NCBI RefSeq assembly: GCF_019929225.1
Contig: NZ_JAHZPA010000001.1
Span: forward strand, 204,805 to 268,804
Origin: Streptococcus sanguinis
GTDB lineage: Bacteria; Bacillota; Bacilli; Lactobacillales; Streptococcaceae
Direction of reading: 5' to 3'
Length of the DNA: 64,000 nt
Part shown: positions 43,595-51,491 of the stretch, piece by piece
Numbering within the stretch: position 1 is the first letter of the stretch
Layout of the letters: each line of letters starts with the position of its first letter
Position numbers and translations under genes: made by a program
Notes under the pieces: generated by a model
Databases searched by the model: none
What the model was told of the DNA's origin: nothing
What the model saw: only the letters and a program-made list of their open reading frames with translations

Positions 43595-43623
43595 TGCTTT
43601 TAGGGGTAAATTACTATAAAATA
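43595..43623 (+). promoter_or_regulatory. Sigma-A promoter of the second U32 gene
   Basis: TTGCTT (43595-43600), 17-bp spacer, TAAAAT (43618-43623). Confidence 0.7.
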
Positions 43624-43670
43624 ATAAGGATTAGACATCAACACTTTTATATTGCAAATAGGAGAAAATG

Positions 43671-44957
43671 ATGGCAAGAAAGTTGAAACGACCAGAAGTG
43701 TTATCACCTGCTGGTACTTTGGAGAAGCTAAAAGTAGCTGTTCGATATGGAGCAGATGCTGTTTTTATTGGCGGACAAGCCTATGGTCTGCGCAGCCGGG
43801 CTGGGAACTTTACCTTTGAACAGATGGAAGAAGGGGTTCAGTTTGCGGCTAGTTATGGTGCCAAGGTCTATGTCGCGGCCAATATGGTCATGCACGAGGG
43901 GAATGAAGAGGGAGCTGGTGAGTGGTTCCGCCGTTTGCGGGATATCGGGATTGCGGCTGTCATTGTTTCTGATCCAGCTTTGATTGCTATTGCGGCATCA
44001 GAAGCACCTGGTCTGGAAATCCACCTGTCAACTCAGGCTAGTGCGACCAACTATGAAACGCTGGAGTTTTGGAAAAATTTAGGACTGACTCGAGTTGTCC
44101 TAGCTCGCGAAGTGTCAATGGCTGAGCTAGCTGAAATTCGCCGACGGACTGATGTTGAAATAGAAGCCTTTGTTCATGGAGCGATGTGTATTTCCTACTC
44201 CGGCCGCTGTACATTATCCAACCACATGAGTATGCGCGATGCCAATCGTGGAGGCTGCTCGCAATCCTGCCGTTGGAAATACGACCTCTACGATATGCCC
44301 TTTGGACAAGAACGTAAGAGTTTGAAGGGGGAAGTTCCAGAAGAATTTTCCATGTCCGCAGTTGATATGTCCATGATTGACCGCATACCAGACATGATTG
44401 AAAATGGAGTAGATAGCTTGAAGATTGAGGGACGGATGAAGTCTATTCATTATGTTTCTACGGTGACTAACTGCTATAAAGCAGCAGTGAACGCTTATCT
44501 AGAAAGTCCTGAAAAGTTTGAAGCTATCAAGCAGGACTTGGTCGATGAGATGTGGAAGGTTGCTCAACGCGAATTGGCCACAGGATTCTACTATCATACT
44601 CCAACAGAGAATGAGCAGCTGTTCGGAGCGCGACGTAAGATTCCAGAATACAAATTTGTAGCAGAAGTAGTAGCCTATGACGCAGACAGTCAGATAGCGA
44701 CTATTCGTCAGCGAAATGTTATCCATGAAGGAGATCAGGTTGAGTTTTATGGACCGGGCTTCCGTCATTTTGAAACCTTTGTAACAGATCTTCGTGATGC
44801 TGATGGTAACAAAATTGATCGAGCTCCTAATCCGATGGAGCTTCTGACCATTCACTTGGAGCAGCCCGTAGAGGCTGGCGATATGGTGCGGGCTCGAAAG
44901 GAAGGCTTGATTAATCTTTACAAGGAAGATGGCACTAGCGTGACCGTCCGAGCTTAA
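43671..44957 (+). CDS. U32 family protein, TrhP2-like (tRNA hydroxylation)
   Basis: 428 residues from the second ATG of ATGATG, six bases after AGGAG. PEVLSPAGTLEKLKVAVRYGADAVFIGG is the U32 start. The signature EAFVHGAMCISYSGRCTLSNHMSMRDANRGGCSQSCRW can be read as EAFVHGAMCISYSGRC followed by a cluster of further cysteines that may hold an Fe-S centre. The C-terminal domain is beta-rich (VAYDADSQIATIRQRNVI). With its smaller partner it should hydroxylate U34 of tRNAs using prephenate as donor, as in Bacillus and E. coli (TrhP). The old label peptidase U32 is probably misleading. Confidence 0.87.
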   Translation: MARKLKRPEVLSPAGTLEKLKVAVRYGADAVFIGGQAYGLRSRAGNFTFEQMEEGVQFAASYGAKVYVAANMVMHEGNEEGAGEWFRRLRDIGIAAVIVSDPALIAIAASEAPGLEIHLSTQASATNYETLEFWKNLGLTRVVLAREVSMAELAEIRRRTDVEIEAFVHGAMCISYSGRCTLSNHMSMRDANRGGCSQSCRWKYDLYDMPFGQERKSLKGEVPEEFSMSAVDMSMIDRIPDMIENGVDSLKIEGRMKSIHYVSTVTNCYKAAVNAYLESPEKFEAIKQDLVDEMWKVAQRELATGFYYHTPTENEQLFGARRKIPEYKFVAEVVAYDADSQIATIRQRNVIHEGDQVEFYGPGFRHFETFVTDLRDADGNKIDRAPNPMELLTIHLEQPVEAGDMVRARKEGLINLYKEDGTSVTVRA

Positions 44958-44970
44958 TCTTATATTCATA

Positions 44971-45000
44971 GGTGGCTTTTTAATCTAAAAGCCATCTTTA
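44971..45000 (+). terminator. Weak terminator after the second U32 gene
   Basis: GGTGGCTTTT and AAAAGCCATC pair with one wobble. The downstream T-tract is short (TTTA), so read-through into the next gene is possible. Confidence 0.45.
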
Positions 45001-45029
45001 TGAATTGAGGTTATCAGAGAGGAAATAGC

Positions 45030-45353
45030 ATGATTCAGATTCACGGAGATACTCTTGATGAGGAGACTCGCTGCCAGCATTATCATAGTGAGAGAGATGT
45101 CATAGCTCTTAAGTGCTTTGCTTGTCAGAAATACTATCCTTGCTTTCTCTGTCATAATCGCTACGAAGACCATGCTTTTCTGGCCTATCCTGTGAGTCGC
45201 TCAGAAGATCGAGTAGTTCTTTGTGGCCATTGCAGGACAGAGTTGTCTATTTCTCAGTATCTTGGCTGTGAGGATGCTTGTCCTATCTGTACTCATCCTT
45301 TTAATCCAGGATGCAAGAAGCATCGATCAATTTATTTTCAGACAAACAAATAA
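45030..45353 (+). CDS. CHY zinc-finger protein
   Basis: 107 residues rich in Cys and His. CQHYHSERDVIALKCFACQKYYPCFLCHNRYEDH has the C-x-H-Y spacing of the CHY finger, and further CxxC pairs (LCGHC, CPIC) complete about three zinc sites. The bacterial family is small and uncharacterised. The eukaryotic version is found in ubiquitin ligases, which gives no guide here. GAGAGGAAA precedes the ATG. It may be cotranscribed with the tRNA hydroxylation gene. Confidence 0.88.
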   Translation: MIQIHGDTLDEETRCQHYHSERDVIALKCFACQKYYPCFLCHNRYEDHAFLAYPVSRSEDRVVLCGHCRTELSISQYLGCEDACPICTHPFNPGCKKHRSIYFQTNK

Positions 45354-45383
45354 CTCTTCCATCCAGCTGGATAGAAGAGTTAT
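45350..45383. terminator. Shared terminator overlapping both stop codons
   Basis: ATAACTCTTC (45350-45359) and GAAGAGTTAT (45374-45383) flank ATCCAGCTGGAT. The stop codons of the convergent CHY gene (45351-45353) and minus-strand gene (45380-45382) both lie in the arms. Confidence 0.7.
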
Positions 45384-45721
45384 CTTTTGAAACGACGGTT
45401 GGTGATGCGAATGTCTTTCTTTTGGGCTTCACGGATATTATTGGGTACGAGACTGATTCGCTTTATGTCCTGCACGCGGATAATAGTGGTCATACTTTTC
45501 TTGAAATTTTTGATAATCAGCTGCTGGCGCTCGCGATCGTATTTAACAATGTCACCAGTGAAGCTTTTGTCCAGAAAGATAACGTGGACACCAGATTGTT
45601 TACGCAGAGCTAGCTCGATGGTACGCAGAATGCGGCCGCTGTCCTCTGGTCCTTGTTCATTCTTTTTGCCACTGATAAATTCGTTGGCTCTTTGTAAAAT
45701 CATTTCGAGATATTTTTTCAT
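45380..45721 (-). CDS. Conserved hypothetical protein, possible Sm-like/YolD-like barrel
   Basis: 113 residues from the ATG at 45721 with GGAG nine bases upstream. An ATG at 45736 overlaps that site. Helical residues 1-45 include GKKNEQGPEDSGRILRTIELAL. The second half has the strand pattern GVHVIFLDKSFTGDIVKYD, QLIIKNF and TIIRVQDIKRISLV, which resembles small beta barrels of the YolD or Sm kind. It lacks the usual YolD N-terminus, so the family is uncertain. It is divergent from the ssDNA-binding ydbC gene. Confidence 0.7.
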   Translation of the reverse strand: MKKYLEMILQRANEFISGKKNEQGPEDSGRILRTIELALRKQSGVHVIFLDKSFTGDIVKYDRERQQLIIKNFKKSMTTIIRVQDIKRISLVPNNIREAQKKDIRITNRRFKR

Positions 45722-45751
45722 AGCTAAAATCTCCATAACTTGTTACAATAT

Positions 45752-45781
45752 ATTATATAACAAAATTCCCTAAATTGTAAA
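45752..45781 (-). promoter_or_regulatory. Promoter of the YolD-like hypothetical gene
   Basis: Minus strand TTTACA (45781-45776), 18-bp spacer, TATAAT (45757-45752). Confidence 0.65.
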
Positions 45782-45787
45782 TTCTTT

Positions 45788-45795
45788 TACGAATT
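45788..45795 (+). promoter_or_regulatory. SigX-box-like TACGAATT upstream of ydbC
   Basis: One mismatch to the competence box TACGAATA, preceded by ATTCTTT, and 31 bases before the ATG. There is no ordinary -10 in a matching position for this gene. Confidence 0.45.
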
Positions 45796-45826
45796 ATTAG
45801 TTGGAAAATAAAACAAGAGGTGAAAT

Positions 45827-46039
45827 ATGGCAGAATTTACATTCGAAATCGAAGAAAAACTTCTGGTCTTGTCTGAAAATGACAAGGGCTGGACCAAGGA
45901 ACTCAACCGCGTTAGTTTTAACGGAGCACCAGCTAAGTATGATATTCGGACTTGGAGTCCAGACCACAGCAAAATGGGCAAGGGAATTACACTTTCCAAT
46001 GAAGAATTCCAGATTCTCGTGGATGCATTTAAAAACTGA
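45827..46039 (+). CDS. YdbC-family PC4-like ssDNA-binding protein
   Basis: 70 residues, starting MAEFTFEIEEKLLVLSENDKGWTKELNRV and containing FNGAPAKYDIRTWSPDHSKMGKGITLSNEEF, written here in parts because it is nearly the whole protein. It matches pneumococcal SP_0782 and Lactococcus YdbC, which are dimers with the fold of the transcription coactivator PC4 and bind single-stranded DNA. In pneumococcus this gene belongs, as I recall, to the late competence set, which fits the SigX-like box. AAGAGGTG precedes the ATG. The stop lies in the terminator arm. Confidence 0.88.
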   Translation: MAEFTFEIEEKLLVLSENDKGWTKELNRVSFNGAPAKYDIRTWSPDHSKMGKGITLSNEEFQILVDAFKN

Positions 46040-46061
46040 TAGAGAAAGCTCTATCAGTTTT
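46032..46061. terminator. Shared terminator of ydbC and bioY
   Basis: Perfect AAAACTGATAGAG and CTCTATCAGTTTT around AAAG. The ydbC stop codon is part of the left arm, and the bioY stop begins three bases beyond the right arm. Confidence 0.88.
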
Positions 46062-46063
46062 TT

Positions 46064-46609
46064 CTATTTCTCTGAAAAGTAGGGATGGAATTTCAGACTC
46101 TTAAAAATAGGAATGCTGATAATGGTGATGACAACCATTTTTAGCAAGTCTGGCAGGATAAAAGGAGTTAGTCCAACCGCGACCGACTTAGAGAAATCAA
46201 ATCCTCCCAAGAAATGGAGGCCTAGGATACCACCGACAAAGACGAGAACATCACCCAATACATTGGCTATAAAAATCATATAGAAAGGACTGTCCTTATG
46301 GGTTAGACTGGATGTCACAAGTGCAAAGAATAAGTAGAACCAGAGATAGCCGGCGCTTGGGCCCAAGAGAGCCTGGAAACCACCACTTCCTCCAGCAAAG
46401 ACCGGTAGGCCGATAGCTCCCAGCAGCAGATAAATAAAGACTGACAAAACAGCTTCGCGAGGTTTGAAAATCGTTGCAATCAAACCGACAGCAAAAGTCT
46501 GCAGCGTGATGGGAACGGGACCAATGGAAATAGTTAATTGGGACAGGACAGCTAGGAAGGCAGCTCCGATAGCTGGGAGGGCAAGAAGAAAAGCTTTGTT
46601 CTTGTTCAT
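46064..46609 (-). CDS. bioY: Biotin ECF transporter S component
   Basis: 181 residues from the ATG at 46609. Upstream in-frame codons lie in the promoter. Six hydrophobic helices are visible. The BioY signature is SIGPVPITLQTFAVGLIATIFKPREAV, followed by GLPVFAGGSGGFQALLGPSAGYL. It binds biotin and docks on a shared EcfAAT module encoded elsewhere. A BirA-type operator overlaps the promoter and ribosome site, so uptake should be repressed when biotin is plentiful. Streptococci of this group usually lack biotin synthesis. Confidence 0.95.
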   Translation of the reverse strand: MNKNKAFLLALPAIGAAFLAVLSQLTISIGPVPITLQTFAVGLIATIFKPREAVLSVFIYLLLGAIGLPVFAGGSGGFQALLGPSAGYLWFYLFFALVTSSLTHKDSPFYMIFIANVLGDVLVFVGGILGLHFLGGFDFSKSVAVGLTPFILPDLLKMVVITIISIPIFKSLKFHPYFSEK

Positions 46610-46611
46610 AA

Positions 46612-46645
46612 ATAGTAAACCTCTTTTTAATTTTATGGTAACTAT
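46612..46645 (-). promoter_or_regulatory. BirA-type operator of bioY
   Basis: On the plus strand ATAGTAAACC, 15 bases, GGTAACTAT. Read in gene orientation this is ATAGTTACC-N15-GGTTTACTAT, close to the Firmicute BirA box TTGTTAACC-N14/16-GGTTAACAA. It covers the transcription start. Confidence 0.65.
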
Positions 46646-46672
46646 TTTAAAAGCTAAATAAAAAAAAGTCAA
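46644..46672 (-). promoter_or_regulatory. Promoter of bioY
   Basis: Minus strand TTGACT (46672-46667), 17-bp spacer, TAAAAT (46649-46644). Confidence 0.8.
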
Positions 46673-46712
46673 GTCCTTCTTAATCGGACGAGACAATTAT
46701 ACAGACAGATTC

Positions 46713-46820
46713 TTATTTTCGTTTCTTGCTTCTGATGAGCAAGATGATGAAGGCGATAAGACCAAAAATATTAAAGAAAAGGATGCCCAAGGCTGCAAGA
46801 AGCTTTTTCGTTTTACTCAT
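46713..46820 (-). CDS. 35-residue single-helix membrane peptide
   Basis: ATG at 46820 with GAGGG six bases upstream; stop TAA at 46713. The sequence begins MSKTKKLLAALGILFF and continues through one helix (NIFGLIAFIILLI) to a basic end (RSKKRK). Both ends are positively charged, so topology is ambiguous. An extended -10 TGATATGAT lies upstream (46858-46853). It is too short to judge by homology from sight. The clean ribosome site and promoter make it a likely real gene, separate from bioY. Confidence 0.65.
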   Translation of the reverse strand: MSKTKKLLAALGILFFNIFGLIAFIILLIRSKKRK

Positions 46821-46962
46821 CTGTTTCCCTCGTTTCTGGATTGCTTTGTTCTATCATATCAAAATTTTCAATGCTTGAATAGGCTTCATTAGAAAAATTA
46901 GCTATAGCTTTAAACTATATTATTTTCAATAAAAAAGGATTATCTAAAAGAGCTATAAAGAA

Positions 46963-46991
46963 TTGCAGCAGCACACTTTGATTGATATAAT
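46963..46991 (+). promoter_or_regulatory. Promoter of the cyclase gene
   Basis: TTGCAG (46963-46968), 17-bp spacer, TATAAT (46986-46991) with TGA before it. Nothing else is seen between 46861 and 46960. Confidence 0.75.
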
Positions 46992-47080
46992 AATGCAAAA
47001 GTAAATAAGAGTTTTTGCTAGAGGTGTGGGTGCGTAATCAACATCTTCCCAAAGCAAGACTGACTAGATTGGAGAAGGCT

Positions 47081-47812
47081 ATGACAGATTTATTAAAAAT
47101 TTATCAGGAACTACAGGAGAAAAAATGGGTTAACTTGTCCCATCAGATTAGGGAAGACAGTCCGCATTTTCCAGCTCTGCCTGCCTTGGAGAAGAAGGAC
47201 ATTTTCACTTTGAAAGACGGTTTTCATGTTCAGCAGTTTTCTGTAGTTGGCCAATACGGGACTCATATTGATGCTCCGATTCACTTTGTGGAGGGTGGTC
47301 GCTGGTTGGAAGAGATTGAACTAAAAGATCTTTTCCTGCCTTTGGTGGTTATTGATAAGTCTAAGGAAGTAGCAGAAAATCCAGACTTTATTCTGGCCAA
47401 GCAGGATATTTTAGATTTTGAAGCGGAGCACGGGCAGATTGAGACAGGAACGTTTGTTGCTTTTCGCTCAGACTGGTCCAAGCGTTGGCCGAGTCAATCA
47501 GCTATGCGCAATCTGGATGATCAGGAGATTCAGCATACTCCTGGGTGGGGACGAGATGCTCTAGAGTTCCTTATCCATGAGCGTGGTGTCAAGGCGGTAG
47601 GTCACGAAACTTTTGATACAGATGCGGGTATTCCTACAGCGGAGCATGGGCTGCTCAATGAATACTATCTTTTGGAGCAGGACATTTATCAGCTAGAAGT
47701 TATGACCAATCTGGATCAGCTGCCGGCTAAAGGTGCTCTCATCTCGATTAGTTTTCCCAACTGGCATCAAGCCAGCGGTTCACCAGTTAGAGCTGTAGCT
47801 ATTTTACCATAA
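47081..47812 (+). CDS. Cyclase family metal-dependent hydrolase (kynurenine formamidase-like)
   Basis: 243 residues from the ATG at 47081 with GGAGAAGG upstream. An earlier start is open but has no ribosome site. The metal motif is GQYGTHIDAPIHF (HxGTHxDxPxHF variant) and the second motif is DTDAGIPTAEHG. LPAKGALISISFPNWHQASGSPVRAVAIL is the family C-terminus. Related enzymes hydrolyse N-formylkynurenine or cyclic amides and isatin. The substrate here is unknown, and no tryptophan-degradation genes are nearby. Confidence 0.87.
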   Translation: MTDLLKIYQELQEKKWVNLSHQIREDSPHFPALPALEKKDIFTLKDGFHVQQFSVVGQYGTHIDAPIHFVEGGRWLEEIELKDLFLPLVVIDKSKEVAENPDFILAKQDILDFEAEHGQIETGTFVAFRSDWSKRWPSQSAMRNLDDQEIQHTPGWGRDALEFLIHERGVKAVGHETFDTDAGIPTAEHGLLNEYYLLEQDIYQLEVMTNLDQLPAKGALISISFPNWHQASGSPVRAVAILP

Positions 47813-47817
47813 AGAAA

Positions 47818-47848
47818 AAGGAGTCTGAGATTTCATTTCAGGCTCCTT
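47818..47848 (+). terminator. Hairpin after the cyclase gene
   Basis: AAGGAGTCTGA and TCAGGCTCCTT pair with one wobble. The T-tract is poor, so it is a weak terminator. Confidence 0.45.
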
Positions 47849-48046
47849 GTCTCATATAATAACTAATAAAAAAATCGCTTTTTATAATCTTTGGAATTTC
47901 TTGATGGATATTTCAAAGGAATATCAAATGAAGCTGAAATAGCTAAAATTTACAATCTTACAAAAATGTAAGATTCGTCTGTAAAATGAAAGATTAGGTT
48001 ATGGAACGGTCATCATCTTTATTATAAAATGGTAGCAGAAGTCAAA
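47849..48046. other. Gene-free stretch with an orphan dyad
   Basis: No gene is supported. AATCTTACA (47954-47962), AAAA, TGTAAGATT (47967-47975) is a perfect 9-bp inverted repeat with no promoter I can place around it. Confidence 0.4.
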
Positions 48047-48071
48047 AAGAGGCTGGAATACCAAACCTCTT
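48047..48071 (-). terminator. Terminator of gor
   Basis: AAGAGG and CCTCTT arms with a secondary TGG/CCA pair. The minus-strand transcript ends CCTCTTTTTGAC. Confidence 0.7.
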
Positions 48072-48086
48072 CTGATTTTGAATTTT

Positions 48087-49436
48087 TTATCGCATGGTCA
48101 CGAATTCTTCTGAGCCAGTCGGGTGAATAGCAACTGTAGCATCAAAGTCAGCCTTGGTAGCACCCATCTTGATAGCAACAGCGAAACCTTGAATCATCTC
48201 GTCTACTCCGTAGCCAATACCGTGCAGGCCAACGACCTTTTCATCCTCACCGGCAGTGATGAGCTTGAACTTGGCTTGTTGGCGGTGCTTGGTGACAGCT
48301 GAATACATGGATGTGAAGCTAGATGTGTAAACGTGAATATTATCTGCTCCGTAAGTCTTGATAGCCTCTACCTCAGTCAGGCCGACTGTCCCAATAGCAG
48401 GATGGGAGAAGACGACAGTTGGAATAGTTGAGTAGTCCATCTTAGCATCTGTTTTGCCATTGAAAAGACGCTCAGATAGAGTTCGTCCAGCCTTGATAGC
48501 AACAGGAGTTAATTCTTTTTCACCTGTTACATCGCCTAGAGCATAGATGCCTGGTACAACAGTGTTTTGGTACTCATCTACAGAGATGAAGCCACGTTCA
48601 TTGAGAGTGACGCCAGCTGCTTCCAGATTGAGGTCTTGGACGTTTGGTTTACGACCAATTGCCCAAATAACATGCTGGGCTGTGTGGCTGCTGCCGTCTT
48701 CAAAATAGAGCTTGAGCTGACCATCAGGCAGTTTTTCCAGCTTTTGCGGAATCTTATGGGTATGAAGCTGGAGTCCAGAGTTCTCCATTTCTTGGAGCAG
48801 GCCGTCAATCAGATAACTGTCAAAGTTGCGCAGTGGTCGATCCTTACGAACAAAAAGATCTGTTTTAACTCCCAGAGCATGGAGCACGCCAGCTAGCTCA
48901 ACTGCTATATATCCTGCTCCGACAATGGCTACAGATTCAGGTAACTCTTCCCAAGCAAAGACATCGTCGGAATTCTCGCCGTAGCCTGCGCCAGGGATAT
49001 TTGGAATAGCAGCATGAGCACCCGTCGCGATAACGATATGCTTGGCGCGAATAAGCTCGCCGTTGACTTGGACAGTGTTTGCATCCACAAAACGGGCACG
49101 TCCTTCGATCAGTTCGACACCATTCCGGTTGAAGCTACCGTCGTAAGATGAACGTGCTCGGTCAATATAAGCTTCGCGATTTTTCCGAAGGGTAGCAAAA
49201 TCAAAAGCGTTATTATCAGAGGTAAAGCCGTAATCTGGCCCATAATGATGGATAGCTTCAGCGATTTGAGCTCCGTACCACATAATCTTCTTTGGGACAC
49301 AGCCGACATTGACACAGGTGCCACCTAGTTTCTTTTCTTCAATAACGGCAACCTTGGCACCGTATTCGCCTGCCCGATTCATGGTAGCAATTCCCCCGCT
49401 GCCACCGCCAATAGCAATCATATCAAATTCTTTCAT
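48087..49436 (-). CDS. gor: Glutathione-disulfide reductase
   Basis: 449 residues from the ATG at 49436. Codons upstream are open but lie in and beyond the promoter. The FAD motif is [20 protein letters not shown], the redox-active disulfide is [13 protein letters not shown], and the NADPH fold is [16 protein letters not shown] with VRKDRP after it, which includes the arginine typical of NADPH preference. The C-terminal active-site histidine is in [12 protein letters not shown]. It reduces GSSG with NADPH. The glutathione peroxidase at 57.7 kb and zwf at 32 kb complete a redox chain. Confidence 0.95.
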   Translation of the reverse strand: MKEFDMIAIGGGSGGIATMNRAGEYGAKVAVIEEKKLGGTCVNVGCVPKKIMWYGAQIAEAIHHYGPDYGFTSDNNAFDFATLRKNREAYIDRARSSYDGSFNRNGVELIEGRARFVDANTVQVNGELIRAKHIVIATGAHAAIPNIPGAGYGENSDDVFAWEELPESVAIVGAGYIAVELAGVLHALGVKTDLFVRKDRPLRNFDSYLIDGLLQEMENSGLQLHTHKIPQKLEKLPDGQLKLYFEDGSSHTAQHVIWAIGRKPNVQDLNLEAAGVTLNERGFISVDEYQNTVVPGIYALGDVTGEKELTPVAIKAGRTLSERLFNGKTDAKMDYSTIPTVVFSHPAIGTVGLTEVEAIKTYGADNIHVYTSSFTSMYSAVTKHRQQAKFKLITAGEDEKVVGLHGIGYGVDEMIQGFAVAIKMGATKADFDATVAIHPTGSEEFVTMR

Positions 49437-49468
49437 CTTGTTAGAATCTCCTTCTATTATATGAGGTA

Positions 49469-49497
49469 ATTGTACCTTTTTTAGCAGGTGAATGCAA
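49469..49497 (-). promoter_or_regulatory. Promoter of gor
   Basis: Minus strand TTGCAT (49497-49492), 17-bp spacer, TACAAT (49474-49469). Confidence 0.7.
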
Positions 49498-49595
49498 AAA
49501 TCTGCTACGGATTTAAGTGGAGTGACTATCTGAGATAAAATAGCAACCATTTGTGAGAAACTGTAAATTTTTTTAGAAGAATTATGATAGCCTTG

Positions 49596-49604
49596 TGATA
49601 TAAT
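49596..49604 (+). promoter_or_regulatory. Extended -10 of the efflux operon
   Basis: TGATATAAT, 41 bases before the ATG at 49646. A palindrome GAAAATCGTTTTC (49614-49626) lies just after the predicted start. Its minus strand reads TGAAAACGATTTTC, one mismatch from cre. Confidence 0.6.
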
Positions 49605-49645
49605 ATAACAAAAGAAAATCGTTTTCATCAAGAGGAGGAAAAAAG

Positions 49646-50809
49646 ATGAAAAAGTTAAAGAAATGGCAATTATTTAGTATTATTGGAGCTACGATTGCAG
49701 TTGTTGCAGGAGCAATTCTCTTCATGTTTTTAAACGGAGGGAATCCTTCTGAGGCACCGGTCGATACGACTCCGCTGGTTCAGAAGGCCAAGGAAGGCTC
49801 AGTGGCTTCTTCAGTCTTGCTGACAGGAAATGTCACAGCCAGCAATGAGCAGTATATCTATTATGACAACACCAAGGGTGACTTGGAAAATGTACTGGTC
49901 AATGTCGGTGACCAAGTGACAGCCGGTCAAGCATTGGTTACTTATAAAAGTGCAGAGGCTCAGACTGCTTATGATGCGGCTGCTCGGGCGGTTAGCAAAG
50001 CTGATCGTCAATTGCATGACTTGCAGACCAATGGTGTGACTGTAAATACGACTGGTGACGAAGAAGCAGATGGTGCGTCTGAAGCTCAGGCTCAGCGTTC
50101 TGTGGAGTCTCAGGCAGCTGATCTGCGCGATGCTCGGGCTGATGCAGTTGATAATATGAATAAAGCACAAGCTACTCTCAATGCCTTGACAGTGAGCAGC
50201 ACTGCAGATGGTACGGTCGTAGAAGTCAACCGCGATGTTTCAAAATCAACAACAGGTGCCACTCAAACCTTGGTTCACATCGTCAGCAATGGAAATCTGC
50301 AGATTAAGGGTGAATTATCCGAATACAACCTGGCTAACTTGTCTGTCGGTCAAGAAGTGACCATTACATCAAAGGTTTACCCAGATAAGAAATGGACTGG
50401 TAAAATCAGCTACATTTCCAACTATCCAAAAGACGGCCAGCAGGCAGCAGCTCAACCATCTGGAACAGGTGGTAGCGGAACAGCTTCAGGTTCTAAATAT
50501 CCATTTACGATTGACATTACCAGTGAGATTGGTGAGCTCAAGCAAGGTTTCTCTGTCAATATTGAAGTTAAAAACAATACTCAGGGACTCATTGTACCAG
50601 TCAGCAGTGTGGTAATGGACGGAGACAAGAACTATGTTTGGGTCCTGGAAAAAGGAGTTGCTAAGAAGACAGAAGTGACGCTCGGAAATGCTGATGCTGA
50701 AAATCAAGAAATCTCATCTGGTTTGACAAAGGATAGTAAAGTTATCATCAATCCGACAGATAGCTTGAAAGACGGTCAAGAGGTGAAATCTTATGAAGAA
50801 GCTAATTGA
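49646..50809 (+). CDS. Efflux adaptor subunit, MacA/YknX-like
   Basis: 387 residues. An N-terminal membrane anchor ([21 protein letters not shown]) is followed by a lipoyl half ([21 protein letters not shown]) and a short alpha-hairpin at about 110-180 ([16 protein letters not shown], then [23 protein letters not shown]). The second lipoyl half ([14 protein letters not shown]) and beta-barrel domains come next. A Gly/Ser/Ala linker lies in the barrel region ([14 protein letters not shown]). Adaptors of this kind work with a MacB-type transporter in Gram-positives to export peptides or confer antimicrobial-peptide resistance. GAGGAGG precedes the ATG. The ATPase gene starts 17 bases before its stop. 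Confidence 0.88.
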   Translation: MKKLKKWQLFSIIGATIAVVAGAILFMFLNGGNPSEAPVDTTPLVQKAKEGSVASSVLLTGNVTASNEQYIYYDNTKGDLENVLVNVGDQVTAGQALVTYKSAEAQTAYDAAARAVSKADRQLHDLQTNGVTVNTTGDEEADGASEAQAQRSVESQAADLRDARADAVDNMNKAQATLNALTVSSTADGTVVEVNRDVSKSTTGATQTLVHIVSNGNLQIKGELSEYNLANLSVGQEVTITSKVYPDKKWTGKISYISNYPKDGQQAAAQPSGTGGSGTASGSKYPFTIDITSEIGELKQGFSVNIEVKNNTQGLIVPVSSVVMDGDKNYVWVLEKGVAKKTEVTLGNADAENQEISSGLTKDSKVIINPTDSLKDGQEVKSYEEAN

Positions 50810-51491
50810 GTTAAAAAATATTAATAAGAGCTATCGCAATGGAGATCAGGAATTACAGGTATTAAAAGACATCAGTCTGGAGGTTGAAGAGGGTGAGTTT
50901 GTTGCCATCATGGGACCATCTGGATCTGGTAAGTCTACTCTGATGAATATCATTGGGATGCTGGATCGTCCGACCACTGGTGAATACCATCTAGGAAACG
51001 AAGAAGTCGCTAAGCTAGGTGATAAGAAGCTGGCCAAGGTTCGAAATAAGCAAATCGGCTTTGTCTTTCAGCAGTTCTTTCTCCTGTCTAAGCTCAATGC
51101 CTTGCAAAATGTGGAACTGCCCTTGATCTATGCAGGTGTCGGTCTATCTAAGCGCAAGTCCTTGGCCGAGCAGTTTCTGACCAAGGTGGAGCTGGACACG
51201 CGGATGCATCACCTGCCTTCAGAGCTTTCCGGAGGACAGAAGCAGCGGGTAGCCATTGCGCGTGCTTTGGTCAATAATCCCTCTTTGATTCTGGCTGACG
51301 AACCAACAGGAGCCTTGGATACTAAGACTGGTGAGCAGATTATGGAGCTCTTAACTGAGCTCAATCGAGAAGGGAAAACCATTATCATGGTGACCCACGA
51401 GCCTGAGATTGCTGCCTATGCTAAGCGGCAAATCGTCATTCGTGACGGTGTCATCTCATCTGATAGCGCTAAGGAAGGAGGACTAGTCTAA
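50793..51491 (+). CDS. MacB-type ABC ATPase (YknY-like)
   Basis: 232 residues. Walker A is GPSGSGKST, the Q-loop is VFQQFFLLSKLNALQNVELP, the signature LSGGQKQR and Walker B LILADEPTGALDTKTG. This is the LolD/MacB ATPase class that powers mechanotransmission rather than substrate passage. It overlaps both neighbours (17 bases before, one base after), so the three are made together. Confidence 0.95.
   Translation: MKKLIELKNINKSYRNGDQELQVLKDISLEVEEGEFVAIMGPSGSGKSTLMNIIGMLDRPTTGEYHLGNEEVAKLGDKKLAKVRNKQIGFVFQQFFLLSKLNALQNVELPLIYAGVGLSKRKSLAEQFLTKVELDTRMHHLPSELSGGQKQRVAIARALVNNPSLILADEPTGALDTKTGEQIMELLTELNREGKTIIMVTHEPEIAAYAKRQIVIRDGVISSDSAKEGGLV

Noticed and set aside
45801-46082. Overlapping frame with a 93-residue product at ydbC
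   Set aside because: The ydbC frame has a recognised protein and a better ribosome site; the other frame reads through the terminator.
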